64,000 nucleotides of DNA from JBPRGG01 sp051418075 (GTDB taxonomy: Bacteria > Bacteroidota > Bacteroidia > Cytophagales > Cyclobacteriaceae). The stretch spans positions 165,071 to 229,070 of the forward strand of contig JBPRGG010000056.1 of the NCBI GenBank assembly GCA_051418075.1. Reading direction: 5' to 3'. Below the pieces are notes generated by a model. It saw only the letters and a program-made list of their open reading frames with translations. It ran no database searches and was not told the origin of the DNA. A program made the translations under genes and the position numbers. This document shows positions 6,889 through 15,291 of this stretch, one piece after another (the first letter of the stretch is position 1; each line of letters starts with the position of its first letter).

Positions 6889-7956
6889 ATGTTACGACCC
6901 ACCCTGCTTTTGCTTTTGATTACCAGCTTTTTCATTTCCTGTTCCAAGTCAGATCCTGAAATAGTGAATATAGTCACCAAAGGGCCGCGTAAACTGGGCA
7001 TACACATCACCGAATCGAAAAATGGCGATTATGACCAAAACTTTCAGGATGCTTTGAATGCCGGTATGGATGTAGTACCACTTACTTTTTACTGGACTAC
7101 TCTGGAAAATGATCAGGGTTATGATTTTGAGCTGTTGGATATCATGAATGCTTATTTCCCTTATTTCGATGTACCTGTATCGCTTAACATTAGTCCTGTA
7201 GCAGCCATTGATAAAGATATCCCTGCCGATTTGCAAACCAGAAAATTCAATGACCCGGTATTGATTGACCGTTTCCTGCAATTGCTGGATAGTATTCATC
7301 AACGTATACCAGCTGTCAAAATCAATAACCTGCTTTTGGGCAATGAGGTGGATCTGTACCTGAATCAGGATCCGGCTTATTGGCCTGAATTTAAAGTATT
7401 CTATGATTCAGCCCTGTTCAAAGCCAAAAAATTATGGGGCAACCAGCTCCGGGTAGGCGTTGAAATTACCCTGGGTTCACTTACTCAAATTCAGGTGGAT
7501 CCAGCCCGGCAATTAAACCAACACAGTGACCTGGTGGCTTTTACTTATTACCCTCTGGAATCAGACTTTACCATGCAACCTCCTCAGGTAGTGTTTGATG
7601 ATTTGCAAAAGGTCGTGGACTTATATCCGGACAGGCTGCTGTTCCTGGAAGAATGCGGCTATGCTTCCAGTCCGGTTTGCAATGCTTCTGTTGAAGCCCA
7701 GCAGGAATTTGTAGAAAATATATTTAAATTTTGGGATCAATATCCCTACCAGTTATTATATGTGGGTTTTTTATGGCTCAATGATCTGCCCCAAAGCTCA
7801 GTGGATTTTTTTGTAAATGATTACGGTATGCATGGTCAAAACCATCAACAGGCATTTGCTGCATACCTCAAAACCTGTGGATTGAGAAATTATGATGGAA
7901 CAGCCAAACCGGCCTTTGAAATGCTTCAGATCAATGCCCACTTAAGAGGCTGGTAG
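6889..7956 (+). CDS. Lipoprotein with a glycoside-hydrolase-like TIM barrel
   Basis: The start was placed at the ATG at 6889 because the longer frame begins at a TTG four codons earlier and the ATG gives a clean lipoprotein signal (lipobox ending FISC). The 355-residue product has the pattern of clan GH-A TIM barrels: KLGIHITESKNG at strand 1, PVSLNISPV near strand 3, an acid/base-like Glu in LLLGNEVD (residue about 153) and a nucleophile-like Glu in LLFLEECGY (residue about 254-255), with FLWLND near strand 8. Two Glu about 100 residues apart at strands 4 and 7 fit a retaining glycosidase. The family and substrate were not recognised. It has no polysaccharide-locus neighbours. Confidence 0.65.
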   Translation: MLRPTLLLLLITSFFISCSKSDPEIVNIVTKGPRKLGIHITESKNGDYDQNFQDALNAGMDVVPLTFYWTTLENDQGYDFELLDIMNAYFPYFDVPVSLNISPVAAIDKDIPADLQTRKFNDPVLIDRFLQLLDSIHQRIPAVKINNLLLGNEVDLYLNQDPAYWPEFKVFYDSALFKAKKLWGNQLRVGVEITLGSLTQIQVDPARQLNQHSDLVAFTYYPLESDFTMQPPQVVFDDLQKVVDLYPDRLLFLEECGYASSPVCNASVEAQQEFVENIFKFWDQYPYQLLYVGFLWLNDLPQSSVDFFVNDYGMHGQNHQQAFAAYLKTCGLRNYDGTAKPAFEMLQINAHLRGW

Positions 7957-7990
7957 TAATTAGAAGATGAAACATTTAAGGGCTATGACC

Positions 7991-8036
7991 AAAAAAATGG
8001 CTGCCTCCGTCTGATTTTATCTTTTGAGGCAGCCTT
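7991..8036. terminator. Bidirectional terminator
   Basis: GGCTGCCTC (7999-8007) pairs with GAGGCAGCC (8026-8034), with T-rich tracts on both strands. It sits between the convergent glycosidase-like and FKBP genes and can serve both. Confidence 0.85.
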
Positions 8037-8057
8037 TAAATATTTTTTTTCTATTTG

Positions 8058-8777
8058 CTACTGGTTTTCTGCTTCAGCTTCTTCACCAATACCTAATAAT
8101 TCTACATCAAATATGAGCACAGAATTTGGTGGAATATTAGGACCAGCTCCTCTTTCACCGTAGGCCAGGTCAGAAGGTATATAAAGCTCCCATTTTCCTC
8201 CCACCTTCATTTTTTGTAAGGCTTCAGTCCAGCCAGGTATTACCTGATTTACCTGAAAAGTTACCGGTTCACCCCGGTCTACTGAGCTATCAAATACTTC
8301 CCCGTCGATGGTTTTGCCGGTATAATGCACCCTTACCTGGTCTTCCAGAGCGGGCATTTCACCAGAGCCTTCCTCAATCACTTTATATTGCAGGCCACTT
8401 TCAGTAGTTTGAACCCCTTCTTTGGTTTTATTGGATTCCAGGAATTCTTCACCTTCCACTTGAAGTTCACGGTTCTTCCTATCCCTCAAATTAGTAAAAT
8501 AAGCTGATAAAAGTTGGTCTGCCATATCAGGCGTTACTTTTACATTTTCTTCATCCTGGTAAAAATCTTTAATGCCCTGGGCAAAAGCTGCTGCATTCAC
8601 CTCTTCCAAACCCTGGGTTTTAATATTTTGGGCTATACTTACTCCTAAACTATAACTAACGGTATCCAATTCCGTATCCAGATTCGCAGTTCCTCCCCCT
8701 TCCATGTTGGCATTATTACAGGCGCTGTAAAAAATAGCGACAGAAAGGAAAATAAAAGATATTAATTTCAAATTCAT
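8058..8777 (-). CDS. FKBP-type peptidyl-prolyl isomerase, lipoprotein
   Basis: The 239-residue product catalyses cis-trans isomerisation of Xaa-Pro bonds. It has a lipoprotein signal (lipobox about FYSAC), an FkpA/Mip-like N-terminal helical dimerisation domain (LDTELDTVSYSLGVSIAQNIK onwards), and a C-terminal FKBP domain with the expected VRVHYTGKTIDGEVFDSS, VIPGWTEALQKMKVGGKW and AYGERGAGPNIPPNSVLIF segments. It is probably a periplasmic folding factor anchored to a membrane. It is a single-gene unit ending in the bidirectional terminator. A long dyad lies about 65 bp upstream of its start. Confidence 0.95.
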   Translation of the reverse strand: MNLKLISFIFLSVAIFYSACNNANMEGGGTANLDTELDTVSYSLGVSIAQNIKTQGLEEVNAAAFAQGIKDFYQDEENVKVTPDMADQLLSAYFTNLRDRKNRELQVEGEEFLESNKTKEGVQTTESGLQYKVIEEGSGEMPALEDQVRVHYTGKTIDGEVFDSSVDRGEPVTFQVNQVIPGWTEALQKMKVGGKWELYIPSDLAYGERGAGPNIPPNSVLIFDVELLGIGEEAEAENQ

Positions 8778-9087
8778 AATTATAATTTTTTTATTGCAAA
8801 AATAGAAATATTGTTGGCTTATACTAATATAATTGGACTAAATTCATTTGGTTTGATCAAACCCTTTGAATTGTCACTTTTGAATGGAAATAAATGGGAC
8901 TCATCTTTCTACGATTTGGATAAATACCTGATAATAATTCTACCAGAATCTGGCCCTCAATTGTCTAAATCAACTTTCTTCTTTTAAAGATGTGATGTCT
9001 GCTATAAAAATTTGAGCTTAATACTTCTGTCTTTTAGGATAAAATCCATATTTTTAAAAATCCAAAACATAATTCGGGAAAAAAGGC
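8778..9087. other. Divergent intergenic region between the FKBP gene and leuC
   Basis: No gene, leader peptide rich in Leu codons or attenuator hairpin was recognised. The main visible structure is the dyad at 8841-8872. Confidence 0.5.
8841..8872. promoter_or_regulatory. 32-bp imperfect dyad, candidate operator
   Basis: A perfect 14-bp palindrome GGTTTGATCAAACC (8850-8863) is flanked at equal distance by AATTCA and TGAATT, giving 13 of 16 symmetric pairs over 32 bp. With no loop at its centre it fits a DNA-binding site for a dimeric regulator better than an RNA hairpin. Confidence 0.5.
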
Positions 9088-9095
9088 TAACTTTG
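9088..9095 (+). promoter_or_regulatory. Putative -7 promoter element of the leu operon
   Basis: TAACTTTG matches TAnnTTTG and lies 50 nt before the leuC start. No clear -33 TTG was seen at the usual spacing. Confidence 0.55.
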
Positions 9096-9145
9096 CCTCC
9101 CTTTATCAAAAAGGACATTCGTAGAAATTATTAAATGATAAAATT

Positions 9146-10564
9146 ATGCCAAAAACATTATTTGATAAGATTTGGGACAGTCATGTAGTGTATCAAAAGG
9201 AATCTTATCCAGATGTATTGTATATTGACACCCACCTGATCCATGAAGTGACCAGTCCCCAGGCCTTTGATGGATTACGGCAACGTCAATTACCTGTATT
9301 TCGCACAAACAAAACATGGGCTACAGCCGATCATAATGTGCCGACTAAAGACCAGCACTTACCTATCAAAGAAGCCTTATCCCGGTTCCAGGTAGAAAAA
9401 CTGGAATCCAACTGTAAGGAATTTGGCGTGGAAATGTATGGTCTGGGTCATCCTTTCCAGGGAATTGTGCATGTAATAGGTCCTGAACTGGGTATTACCC
9501 AACCAGGGAAGACCATGGTATGTGGCGATAGTCATACCTCTACCCATGGAGCCTTTGGAGCCATTGCTTTTGGTATCGGCACCAGTGAAGTGGAAGAAGT
9601 ATTGGCTACCCAGTGTATCCTGCAGTACAAGCCCAAAAAAATGAAAATTGAAGTAAATGGTACACTGCGCCCGGGTGTATTAAGTAAAGATATTATCCTG
9701 TATATCATTTCCAAATTAACAGCCGGAGGCGGAACCGGATATTTCGTAGAATTTGCCGGTAGCACCATCAGGAATCTTTCCATGGAGGCACGCATGACCA
9801 TTTGCAATATGAGCATCGAGATGGGTGCCAGGGGAGGATTGATTGCTCCGGATGAAAAGACCTTCGAATATGTTAAAGGCCGCAAATATGCTCCTGAAGG
9901 AGCTGATTGGGATAAAGCCATGGCCTATTGGCAATCGCTTACTACTGACGAAGGGGCCGAGTATGATAAGGTCTATACCTTTGAAGCCGAAGATATTGAA
10001 CCGATGGTGACTTATGGTACCAATCCGGGCATGGGTATAAAGATCACGAATACCATTCCAATGGGTGGCGATATCAGCAAAAAAAATGAAAGGACTTCAT
10101 TTTATAAGTCATTGGATTACATGGGCTTAAATGAAGGAGAATCATTGCTGGGTAAACCAATAGACTACGTATTTATCGGCAGTTGTACCAATTCCCGCAT
10201 GGAAGACCTGCGTATGGTAGCAGACTTTGTCAAAGGGAAAAAGAAAGCCCCTAATGTGAATGCCTGGGTGATCCCCGGCTCCAAGCAAGTGGAAGAACAG
10301 GCAAAGAAGGAAGGATTAGATAAGATCTTTGAAGCAGCTGGTCTGGAATTCCGGGAACCGGGATGCTCAGCCTGTTTGGGGATGAATGAAGACAAGGTGC
10401 CCCGGGGGAAATACTGTGTCTCTACTTCCAACCGCAACTTTGAAGGCCGGCAGGGCCCCGGTGCCCGAACCTTACTGGTCAGTCCGCTTACAGCTGCAGC
10501 CACTGCCATAGAAGGTAAAGTAGCAGATATCAGAGAATATTTAAATGAATTGGAAACTGCATAA
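9146..10564 (+). CDS. leuC: 3-isopropylmalate dehydratase, large subunit
   Basis: This 472-residue aconitase-family protein forms the 4Fe-4S-carrying large subunit of isopropylmalate isomerase, which converts 2-isopropylmalate to 3-isopropylmalate in leucine synthesis. The three cluster ligands are C347 (GSCTNSR), C407 and C410 (PGCSACLGM). The N-terminal TLFDKIWDSH and the GDSHTSTHGAFGAIAFGIGTSE segment are also diagnostic. It is the first gene of leuC-leuD-leuB-leuA, with leuD starting 16 bp after its stop codon. Confidence 0.98.
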   Translation: MPKTLFDKIWDSHVVYQKESYPDVLYIDTHLIHEVTSPQAFDGLRQRQLPVFRTNKTWATADHNVPTKDQHLPIKEALSRFQVEKLESNCKEFGVEMYGLGHPFQGIVHVIGPELGITQPGKTMVCGDSHTSTHGAFGAIAFGIGTSEVEEVLATQCILQYKPKKMKIEVNGTLRPGVLSKDIILYIISKLTAGGGTGYFVEFAGSTIRNLSMEARMTICNMSIEMGARGGLIAPDEKTFEYVKGRKYAPEGADWDKAMAYWQSLTTDEGAEYDKVYTFEAEDIEPMVTYGTNPGMGIKITNTIPMGGDISKKNERTSFYKSLDYMGLNEGESLLGKPIDYVFIGSCTNSRMEDLRMVADFVKGKKKAPNVNAWVIPGSKQVEEQAKKEGLDKIFEAAGLEFREPGCSACLGMNEDKVPRGKYCVSTSNRNFEGRQGPGARTLLVSPLTAAATAIEGKVADIREYLNELETA

Positions 10565-10580
10565 AATAGCGCATTAGAAT

Positions 10581-11183
10581 ATGGAAAGAAAGCCTTTCAA
10601 ATCTTTAACCTCTACCTGTGTACCTATCACAGACGAAAATATTGATACAGACCAGATCATTCCGGCCCGTTTTCTTAAAGCCACTACCCGTGAAGGTTTT
10701 GGAGAAAACCTGTTCAGGGATTGGCGTTACGACCGGGATGGGAATCCCAAGCCCGGGTTTGTTTTGAATGACCCTACCTACCAGGGTGATATATTGGTAG
10801 CCGGGAAAAATTTTGGCAGTGGCTCCAGCCGGGAACATGCTGCCTGGGCCATTGTAGATTATGGTTTCAAAGTCGTAGTATCCAGTTTTTTTGCTGATAT
10901 TTTTAAAAATAATTCGCTGAATAATGGCCTTTTGCCTATACAGGTGTCAGATGAGTTTCTGAGTAACATATTCGATGCGGTGGAGAAAGACCCTCAAACC
11001 AGGCTGAAAGTAGACCTGGAAAACCAGCTGATCACCCTGGAAGCTACAGGCGAATCAGAGACATTTGAGATAAATTCCTATAAGAAAATGTGTCTTCTGA
11101 ACGGATATGACGACATCGAATATATTCTGAGTATCAAGGAACATATTGAAAAATTTGAAAACAACCGGGAATATCAATATTAA
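10581..11183 (+). CDS. leuD: 3-isopropylmalate dehydratase, small subunit
   Basis: The 200-residue swivel-domain subunit pairs with LeuC to form active isopropylmalate isomerase. It shows ITDENIDTDQIIPARFLK at the N-terminus and the GKNFGSGSSREHAAWAI motif that contributes to the active site. Its length is normal for the bacterial subunit. Only two bases separate its stop codon from the leuB start, so coupled translation is likely. Confidence 0.98.
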   Translation: MERKPFKSLTSTCVPITDENIDTDQIIPARFLKATTREGFGENLFRDWRYDRDGNPKPGFVLNDPTYQGDILVAGKNFGSGSSREHAAWAIVDYGFKVVVSSFFADIFKNNSLNNGLLPIQVSDEFLSNIFDAVEKDPQTRLKVDLENQLITLEATGESETFEINSYKKMCLLNGYDDIEYILSIKEHIEKFENNREYQY

Positions 11184-11185
11184 TT

Positions 11186-12268
11186 ATGGCTAGCTTTAAA
11201 ATAACAGTGTTGCCTGGTGATGGCATAGGTGGAGAAGTGACCAGTTGGGGTATCAGGGTATTGGAAAAAACAGGTGAAAAATATGGACATCAGTTTACTT
11301 TTCAGGAAGGGCTGATTGGACATGCTGCCATAGAAAAAACAGGAAGTCCACTGCCGGATCAAACCCTTTCCTTTTGTCGTGATTCCCAGGCCGTATTAAT
11401 GGGCGCAGTAGGAGATCCCCGCTATGACCTGGATCCTTCCTTAAAAGTACGACCTGAACAGGGGCTTTTAAAGATCAGAAAAGAACTGGGACTTTATGCC
11501 AATCTTCGTCCTATCAAGATATTTGATGAACTCATTGAAGCCTCTTCTCTTAAACCGGATGTAATCAGGGGAGCAGATATTTTATTTTTCAGAGAGTTAA
11601 CCGGCGGAATTTATTTTGGTCAACCCAGTGAAAGAAGGGATAACGGCAATGTGGGCCTGGATACTATGATCTATTCCCGGGAGGAAGTCAGCCGAATTGC
11701 AAAAATGGCCTTTGAGGCAGCTTCAAAGCGAAGCAAAAAGGTTTGTTCGGTAGATAAAGCCAATGTACTGGAATCTTCCAGGCTCTGGCGTGAAGTAGTT
11801 AACGAGGTGGCCCGGGATTATCCGGATATTGCACTCACCCATATGTTTGTAGATAATGCAGCCATGCAATTGATCAAAAACCCCCTGCAGTTTGATGTGG
11901 TGGTAACCGGTAATATGTTTGGAGATATTTTAACTGATGAAGCTTCACAGATCTCAGGATCACTGGGGTTATTACCTTCGGCTTCGGTGGGAAGCCAAAT
12001 AGGACTATATGAACCTGTACATGGTTCTGCTCCTGATATAGCTGGTAAAAACCTGGCCAACCCTATGGCCCTGATCTTATCTGCCGCCCTGATGCTGGAG
12101 ATCTCTTTCGGACTAAAACAGGAAAGTGAGGATATCATTAATGCCATCGCTGTAACCCTGCGACAAGGCTACCGTACTGGTGACATTGCCGGAACCGGCG
12201 GAGACAACCTGAAAGTAGTTGGTACTGAGGAAATTGGTGGAGTAATATTGAAAAATTTAGTATCTTAG
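11186..12268 (+). CDS. leuB: 3-isopropylmalate dehydrogenase
   Basis: The 360-residue enzyme oxidatively decarboxylates 3-isopropylmalate to 2-oxoisocaproate using NAD. It has the expected VLPGDGIGGEV start, the ELTGGIYFGQP loop, the substrate-binding Arg region (LGLYANLRPIK), VDKANVLE, and the metal-site segment GNMFGDILTDEASQI, with HGSAPDIAGKN for nucleotide binding. It is the third gene of the leucine operon. Confidence 0.98.
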   Translation: MASFKITVLPGDGIGGEVTSWGIRVLEKTGEKYGHQFTFQEGLIGHAAIEKTGSPLPDQTLSFCRDSQAVLMGAVGDPRYDLDPSLKVRPEQGLLKIRKELGLYANLRPIKIFDELIEASSLKPDVIRGADILFFRELTGGIYFGQPSERRDNGNVGLDTMIYSREEVSRIAKMAFEAASKRSKKVCSVDKANVLESSRLWREVVNEVARDYPDIALTHMFVDNAAMQLIKNPLQFDVVVTGNMFGDILTDEASQISGSLGLLPSASVGSQIGLYEPVHGSAPDIAGKNLANPMALILSAALMLEISFGLKQESEDIINAIAVTLRQGYRTGDIAGTGGDNLKVVGTEEIGGVILKNLVS

Positions 12269-12301
12269 TAGTTAATCATAATTTTTTAAACCCATAAAAT
12301 C

Positions 12302-13792
12302 ATGTCTGACAAAGTCTATATTTTTGATACGACCTTGAGGGACGGGGAGCAGGTTCCTGGATGTCAATTAACCACAGTAGAAAAAATTGAAGTGGCCAAG
12401 GAACTAGAACTACTAGGTGTAGATATCATTGAAGCAGGCTTTCCCATTTCCAGCCCGGGCGATTTTCGGTCAGTGCTGGAAATTTCCAAAGCGGTAACAG
12501 AACCGGTGATCTGTGCCCTGACCCGGGCCAATAAAAATGATATAGATGTGGCGGCTGAATCTTTGAAATATGCCAAAAGAAAAAGAATTCATACCGGAAT
12601 TGGTGCCTCAGATTTTCACATACAATATAAATTCAACAGCAACAGGGATGACATACTGGCCAGAGGAGTGGAAGCTGTAAAGCATGCTAAAAAACTGGTG
12701 GAAGATGTTGAGTTTTATGCTGAAGATGCCGGTCGGGCTGACCTTCAGTTTTTAGCCCGGTTGGTGGAAGCAGTTATTGCAGCCGGAGCTACGGTGGTAA
12801 ACATTCCTGATACTACGGGATATTGCCTGCCGGACGAATACGGGCAAAAAATCAAATACCTGAAAGAAAATGTCTCCAACATAGAAAAAGCAATCATTTC
12901 TGTTCATTGTCATAATGATCTGGGGCTGGCTACAGCCAATACCATGTCTGGCCTCAGAAACGGAGCTCGTCAGGCTGAAGTAACCCTGAATGGTATTGGA
13001 GAAAGAGCCGGCAATACTTCTCTGGAAGAAATTGCCATGATCATCAAAACCCATGCTGATCTTAAGCTGGAAACGCAGATAGATTCCAAAAAGATCTATC
13101 CAACCAGCAGGCTGGTTTCCCGGCTGATGAAAATGCCAATCCAGGCTAATAAAGCCATCGTAGGGCGTAATGCCTTTGCCCATTCTTCCGGAATACATCA
13201 GGATGGTGTTTTGAAAAACCGGATTAATTATGAGATCATTGAACCGGCTGATGTGGGTGTAAATGAATCTTCCATCATTCTGACTGCACGTAGCGGCAGG
13301 GCAGCCCTGAACCATCGTTTGCAGGTATTGGGATACAAACTTGAAAAATCCGAATTAGACAATGTATATAAGAAATTCCTGGATTTGGCTGACGAAAACA
13401 GGGCATTGACCGACGAAGATCTGCTGATGCTGATCGGGGAAAAAACCCGAAATAAAAAAGTCAAATTATCCCAACTACAAATCATGTGCGGCCGGCCCTT
13501 AAAATCCATGGCCACAGTTACTCTGGAATTTGAAGGGGAAGAAAAAACTGAAACCTCTACCGGAAATGGGCCGGTTGATGCTGCCATTAAATGCATCAAG
13601 AAAATGGTGACTCCCCATATCAGGCTGGAGGAGTTTTTGGTTCAGGCTAATACCGGAGGGGGAGATGATATTGGCAAAGTACATGTGCAGATATCACACG
13701 AAGGAAAATATTACTATGGATTCGGAGTAAATACCGATATAGTGACAGCATCCGTGATGGCTTTTATTGATGCCCTGAATAAAGCAGTTTAA
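12302..13792 (+). CDS. leuA: 2-isopropylmalate synthase
   Basis: The 496-residue enzyme condenses acetyl-CoA with 2-oxoisovalerate, the committed step of leucine synthesis. The N-terminal HMGL-like TIM barrel has DTTLRDGEQVPG and the metal-binding HCHNDLGLATANT. The linker carries HSSGIHQDG. The C-terminal about 120 residues form the LeuA regulatory domain through which leucine normally inhibits the enzyme. It lies last in the operon, after leuB, with a 33-bp gap. No ilv genes adjoin. Confidence 0.96.
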   Translation: MSDKVYIFDTTLRDGEQVPGCQLTTVEKIEVAKELELLGVDIIEAGFPISSPGDFRSVLEISKAVTEPVICALTRANKNDIDVAAESLKYAKRKRIHTGIGASDFHIQYKFNSNRDDILARGVEAVKHAKKLVEDVEFYAEDAGRADLQFLARLVEAVIAAGATVVNIPDTTGYCLPDEYGQKIKYLKENVSNIEKAIISVHCHNDLGLATANTMSGLRNGARQAEVTLNGIGERAGNTSLEEIAMIIKTHADLKLETQIDSKKIYPTSRLVSRLMKMPIQANKAIVGRNAFAHSSGIHQDGVLKNRINYEIIEPADVGVNESSIILTARSGRAALNHRLQVLGYKLEKSELDNVYKKFLDLADENRALTDEDLLMLIGEKTRNKKVKLSQLQIMCGRPLKSMATVTLEFEGEEKTETSTGNGPVDAAIKCIKKMVTPHIRLEEFLVQANTGGGDDIGKVHVQISHEGKYYYGFGVNTDIVTASVMAFIDALNKAV

Positions 13793-13824
13793 AATATTTA
13801 GTAAAGTTTAGATTATGATAGAAA

Positions 13825-13854
13825 AGCTTTGCCAACTCTGGTGAGGCTTTTTTT
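13825..13854 (+). terminator. Terminator of the leu operon
   Basis: GCTTTGCCA pairs with TGGTGAGGC (several G-T pairs) around an ACTC loop and is followed by seven T, 30 nt after the leuA stop codon. Confidence 0.65.
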
Positions 13855-13871
13855 ATATCCATCCTCAATTA

Positions 13872-13903
13872 ATTCCCTCTGATAGACCACCGCGAAGGGA
13901 TAT
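13872..13903. repeat. Candidate interspersed intergenic repeat, copy 1
   Basis: ATTCCCTCTGATAGAC (13872-13887) recurs exactly at 41155-41170. Here it is followed by a matching AAGGGAT arm, so a TCCCT/AGGGA stem can form. Both copies are intergenic. Confidence 0.35.
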
Positions 13904-13992
13904 TCTTAATTTTTCCTAAAACATCCTGAATATTTTAATCCGTCTGTAAGAAATAAGACCCGTACTGGTACTAAAGAAATAAAAAACAGTAA

Positions 13993-14499
13993 ATGACTGA
14001 AAAACAACAAACGGAAATCTTTAATGAATGGATCAGGCAATACAGGTCGGTGATCTTTAAAGTAGTGCACGTTTACAGTCATACCAGATCTGAACAGGAC
14101 GATCTTTTCCAGGAGATAGCCTTGCAGGTTTGGAGCTCAATACCCAGGTTTAAAGGTCAGTCATCGGAAAAAACCTGGATTTATCGAATTGCCCTGAACA
14201 TCGCTCTGAAGTGGTTACGACGGGAAAAAAAACATCGTACCAGTCACGAGGAATTAGAAAAGCATCAACATGTACTGCTGGAAGCCCATCCGATCGATCA
14301 AAGACTTATTTGGCTTTATGAGCAAATAACCCGACTGAATGAAATAGACCGTTCATTGGCTTTACTGTTGCTGGATGGATTCAGCTATAAAGAAATCGCC
14401 GGCATTATGGGCATCAGCGAATCATTGGTAGGCGTAAAACTGCACCGAATCAGGAAATATTTAGTAACTAAATCAAAAAAAATTAAATATGGAGTTTGA
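13993..14499 (+). CDS. ECF-type RNA polymerase sigma factor
   Basis: The 168-residue protein has sigma region 2 (HTRSEQDDLFQEIALQVW and KTWIYRIALNIALKWLR) and sigma region 4 (DGFSYKEIAGIMGISESLVGVKLHRIRKYL) and no further domain, as in extracytoplasmic-function sigma factors. Such factors redirect RNA polymerase to an envelope or stress regulon. Its stop codon overlaps the start of the next gene by 11 bp, which encodes a membrane protein likely to act as its partner or anti-sigma factor. The target promoters cannot be read from this window. Confidence 0.93.
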   Translation: MTEKQQTEIFNEWIRQYRSVIFKVVHVYSHTRSEQDDLFQEIALQVWSSIPRFKGQSSEKTWIYRIALNIALKWLRREKKHRTSHEELEKHQHVLLEAHPIDQRLIWLYEQITRLNEIDRSLALLLLDGFSYKEIAGIMGISESLVGVKLHRIRKYLVTKSKKIKYGV

Positions 14500-15049
14500 A
14501 GAAATAAAAAAGATCTGGGATGAACAGAATAAGGAACAATTATTTGCTATCAATGAAGCAGCTATGTTTCGTAATATCAGAAATAGTAAAATTGTCAGTG
14601 AAAGAATAAGTACTATTACTGAATTTCTGTTAATGGCTACCTTTTTATACACCGGGTTTATGACCTTTTTTAAAATAACAGGACCAGATTATTGGCTGAA
14701 TTACGGATTGGGTATTCTGATGCTGATCGCCTTGATCGGAATCATTATCAGTCGGATAATCAGAAAATCAAAAAAAACCAGGTTTGATCAAAATATGTTG
14801 GGTAACCTGGAACAGGCGCTTCATACTGCCACATACCAGGTAAAACTGGCTCAAATAGTCAGGTGGATTTTTTTGCCGGTGGCAGTTTTCCTGGGAACAA
14901 TGCTATACCGACTGGAAAGGCCCTGGTGGATGATCTTTACTGCAGTAATTATACTGATAGCAGGTTTCTGGGCCAGCGCCTGGGAAATAAACTGGTATCG
15001 GCGGCGCCGGGAAAAACTGGTAAAACTTAAGCAGCAATTGATAAAATAA
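14489..15049 (+). CDS. Membrane protein coupled to the ECF sigma factor, possible anti-sigma
   Basis: The 186-residue product begins with a short cytoplasmic-looking stretch (MEFEEIKKIWDEQNKE), then has four hydrophobic segments in two pairs (about residues 45-63, 70-88, 127-145 and 148-166) and a basic tail. The N-terminal pattern and the overlapping gene order are common for Bacteroidota sigma-factor partners. It lacks the zinc-binding HxxxCxxC motif of classical ZAS anti-sigma factors, so the anti-sigma role is inference from position. Confidence 0.7.
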   Translation: MEFEEIKKIWDEQNKEQLFAINEAAMFRNIRNSKIVSERISTITEFLLMATFLYTGFMTFFKITGPDYWLNYGLGILMLIALIGIIISRIIRKSKKTRFDQNMLGNLEQALHTATYQVKLAQIVRWIFLPVAVFLGTMLYRLERPWWMIFTAVIILIAGFWASAWEINWYRRRREKLVKLKQQLIK

Positions 15050-15051
15050 GC

Positions 15052-15279
15052 ATGATGTGCCTAAATAAGTTGATTATGAAGCATTTAAAAAATGTATCCG
15101 TACCAATAATAATACTGCTTTTATGGCTAATAACAGGAGGTATTTACCTGCTGGATATTGAAATACAATGGACCAATGTGTCGGATTTGGGTGAAGCTGT
15201 TAATGTAATCGAACTTCAACTTGATAAAGATGGTTTCAGCTTTAAATCTTCCCTCATAGTGAATGTGATCACTCAGTGA
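15052..15279 (+). CDS. Small one-helix membrane protein of unknown function
   Basis: The frame codes for 75 residues, or 67 if translation starts at the third ATG at 15076. It has one hydrophobic segment (PIIILLLWLITGGIYLL) and a short polar end. It starts two bases after the membrane-protein gene and is probably the last gene of the sigma-factor unit. No family was recognised. Confidence 0.5.
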   Translation: MMCLNKLIMKHLKNVSVPIIILLLWLITGGIYLLDIEIQWTNVSDLGEAVNVIELQLDKDGFSFKSSLIVNVITQ

Positions 15280-15291
15280 TATTAGTAATAT

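Noticed and set aside
12752..13315. 187-codon minus-strand frame inside leuA
   Set aside because: It is antisense to a complete, well-conserved leuA and shows no domain of its own.
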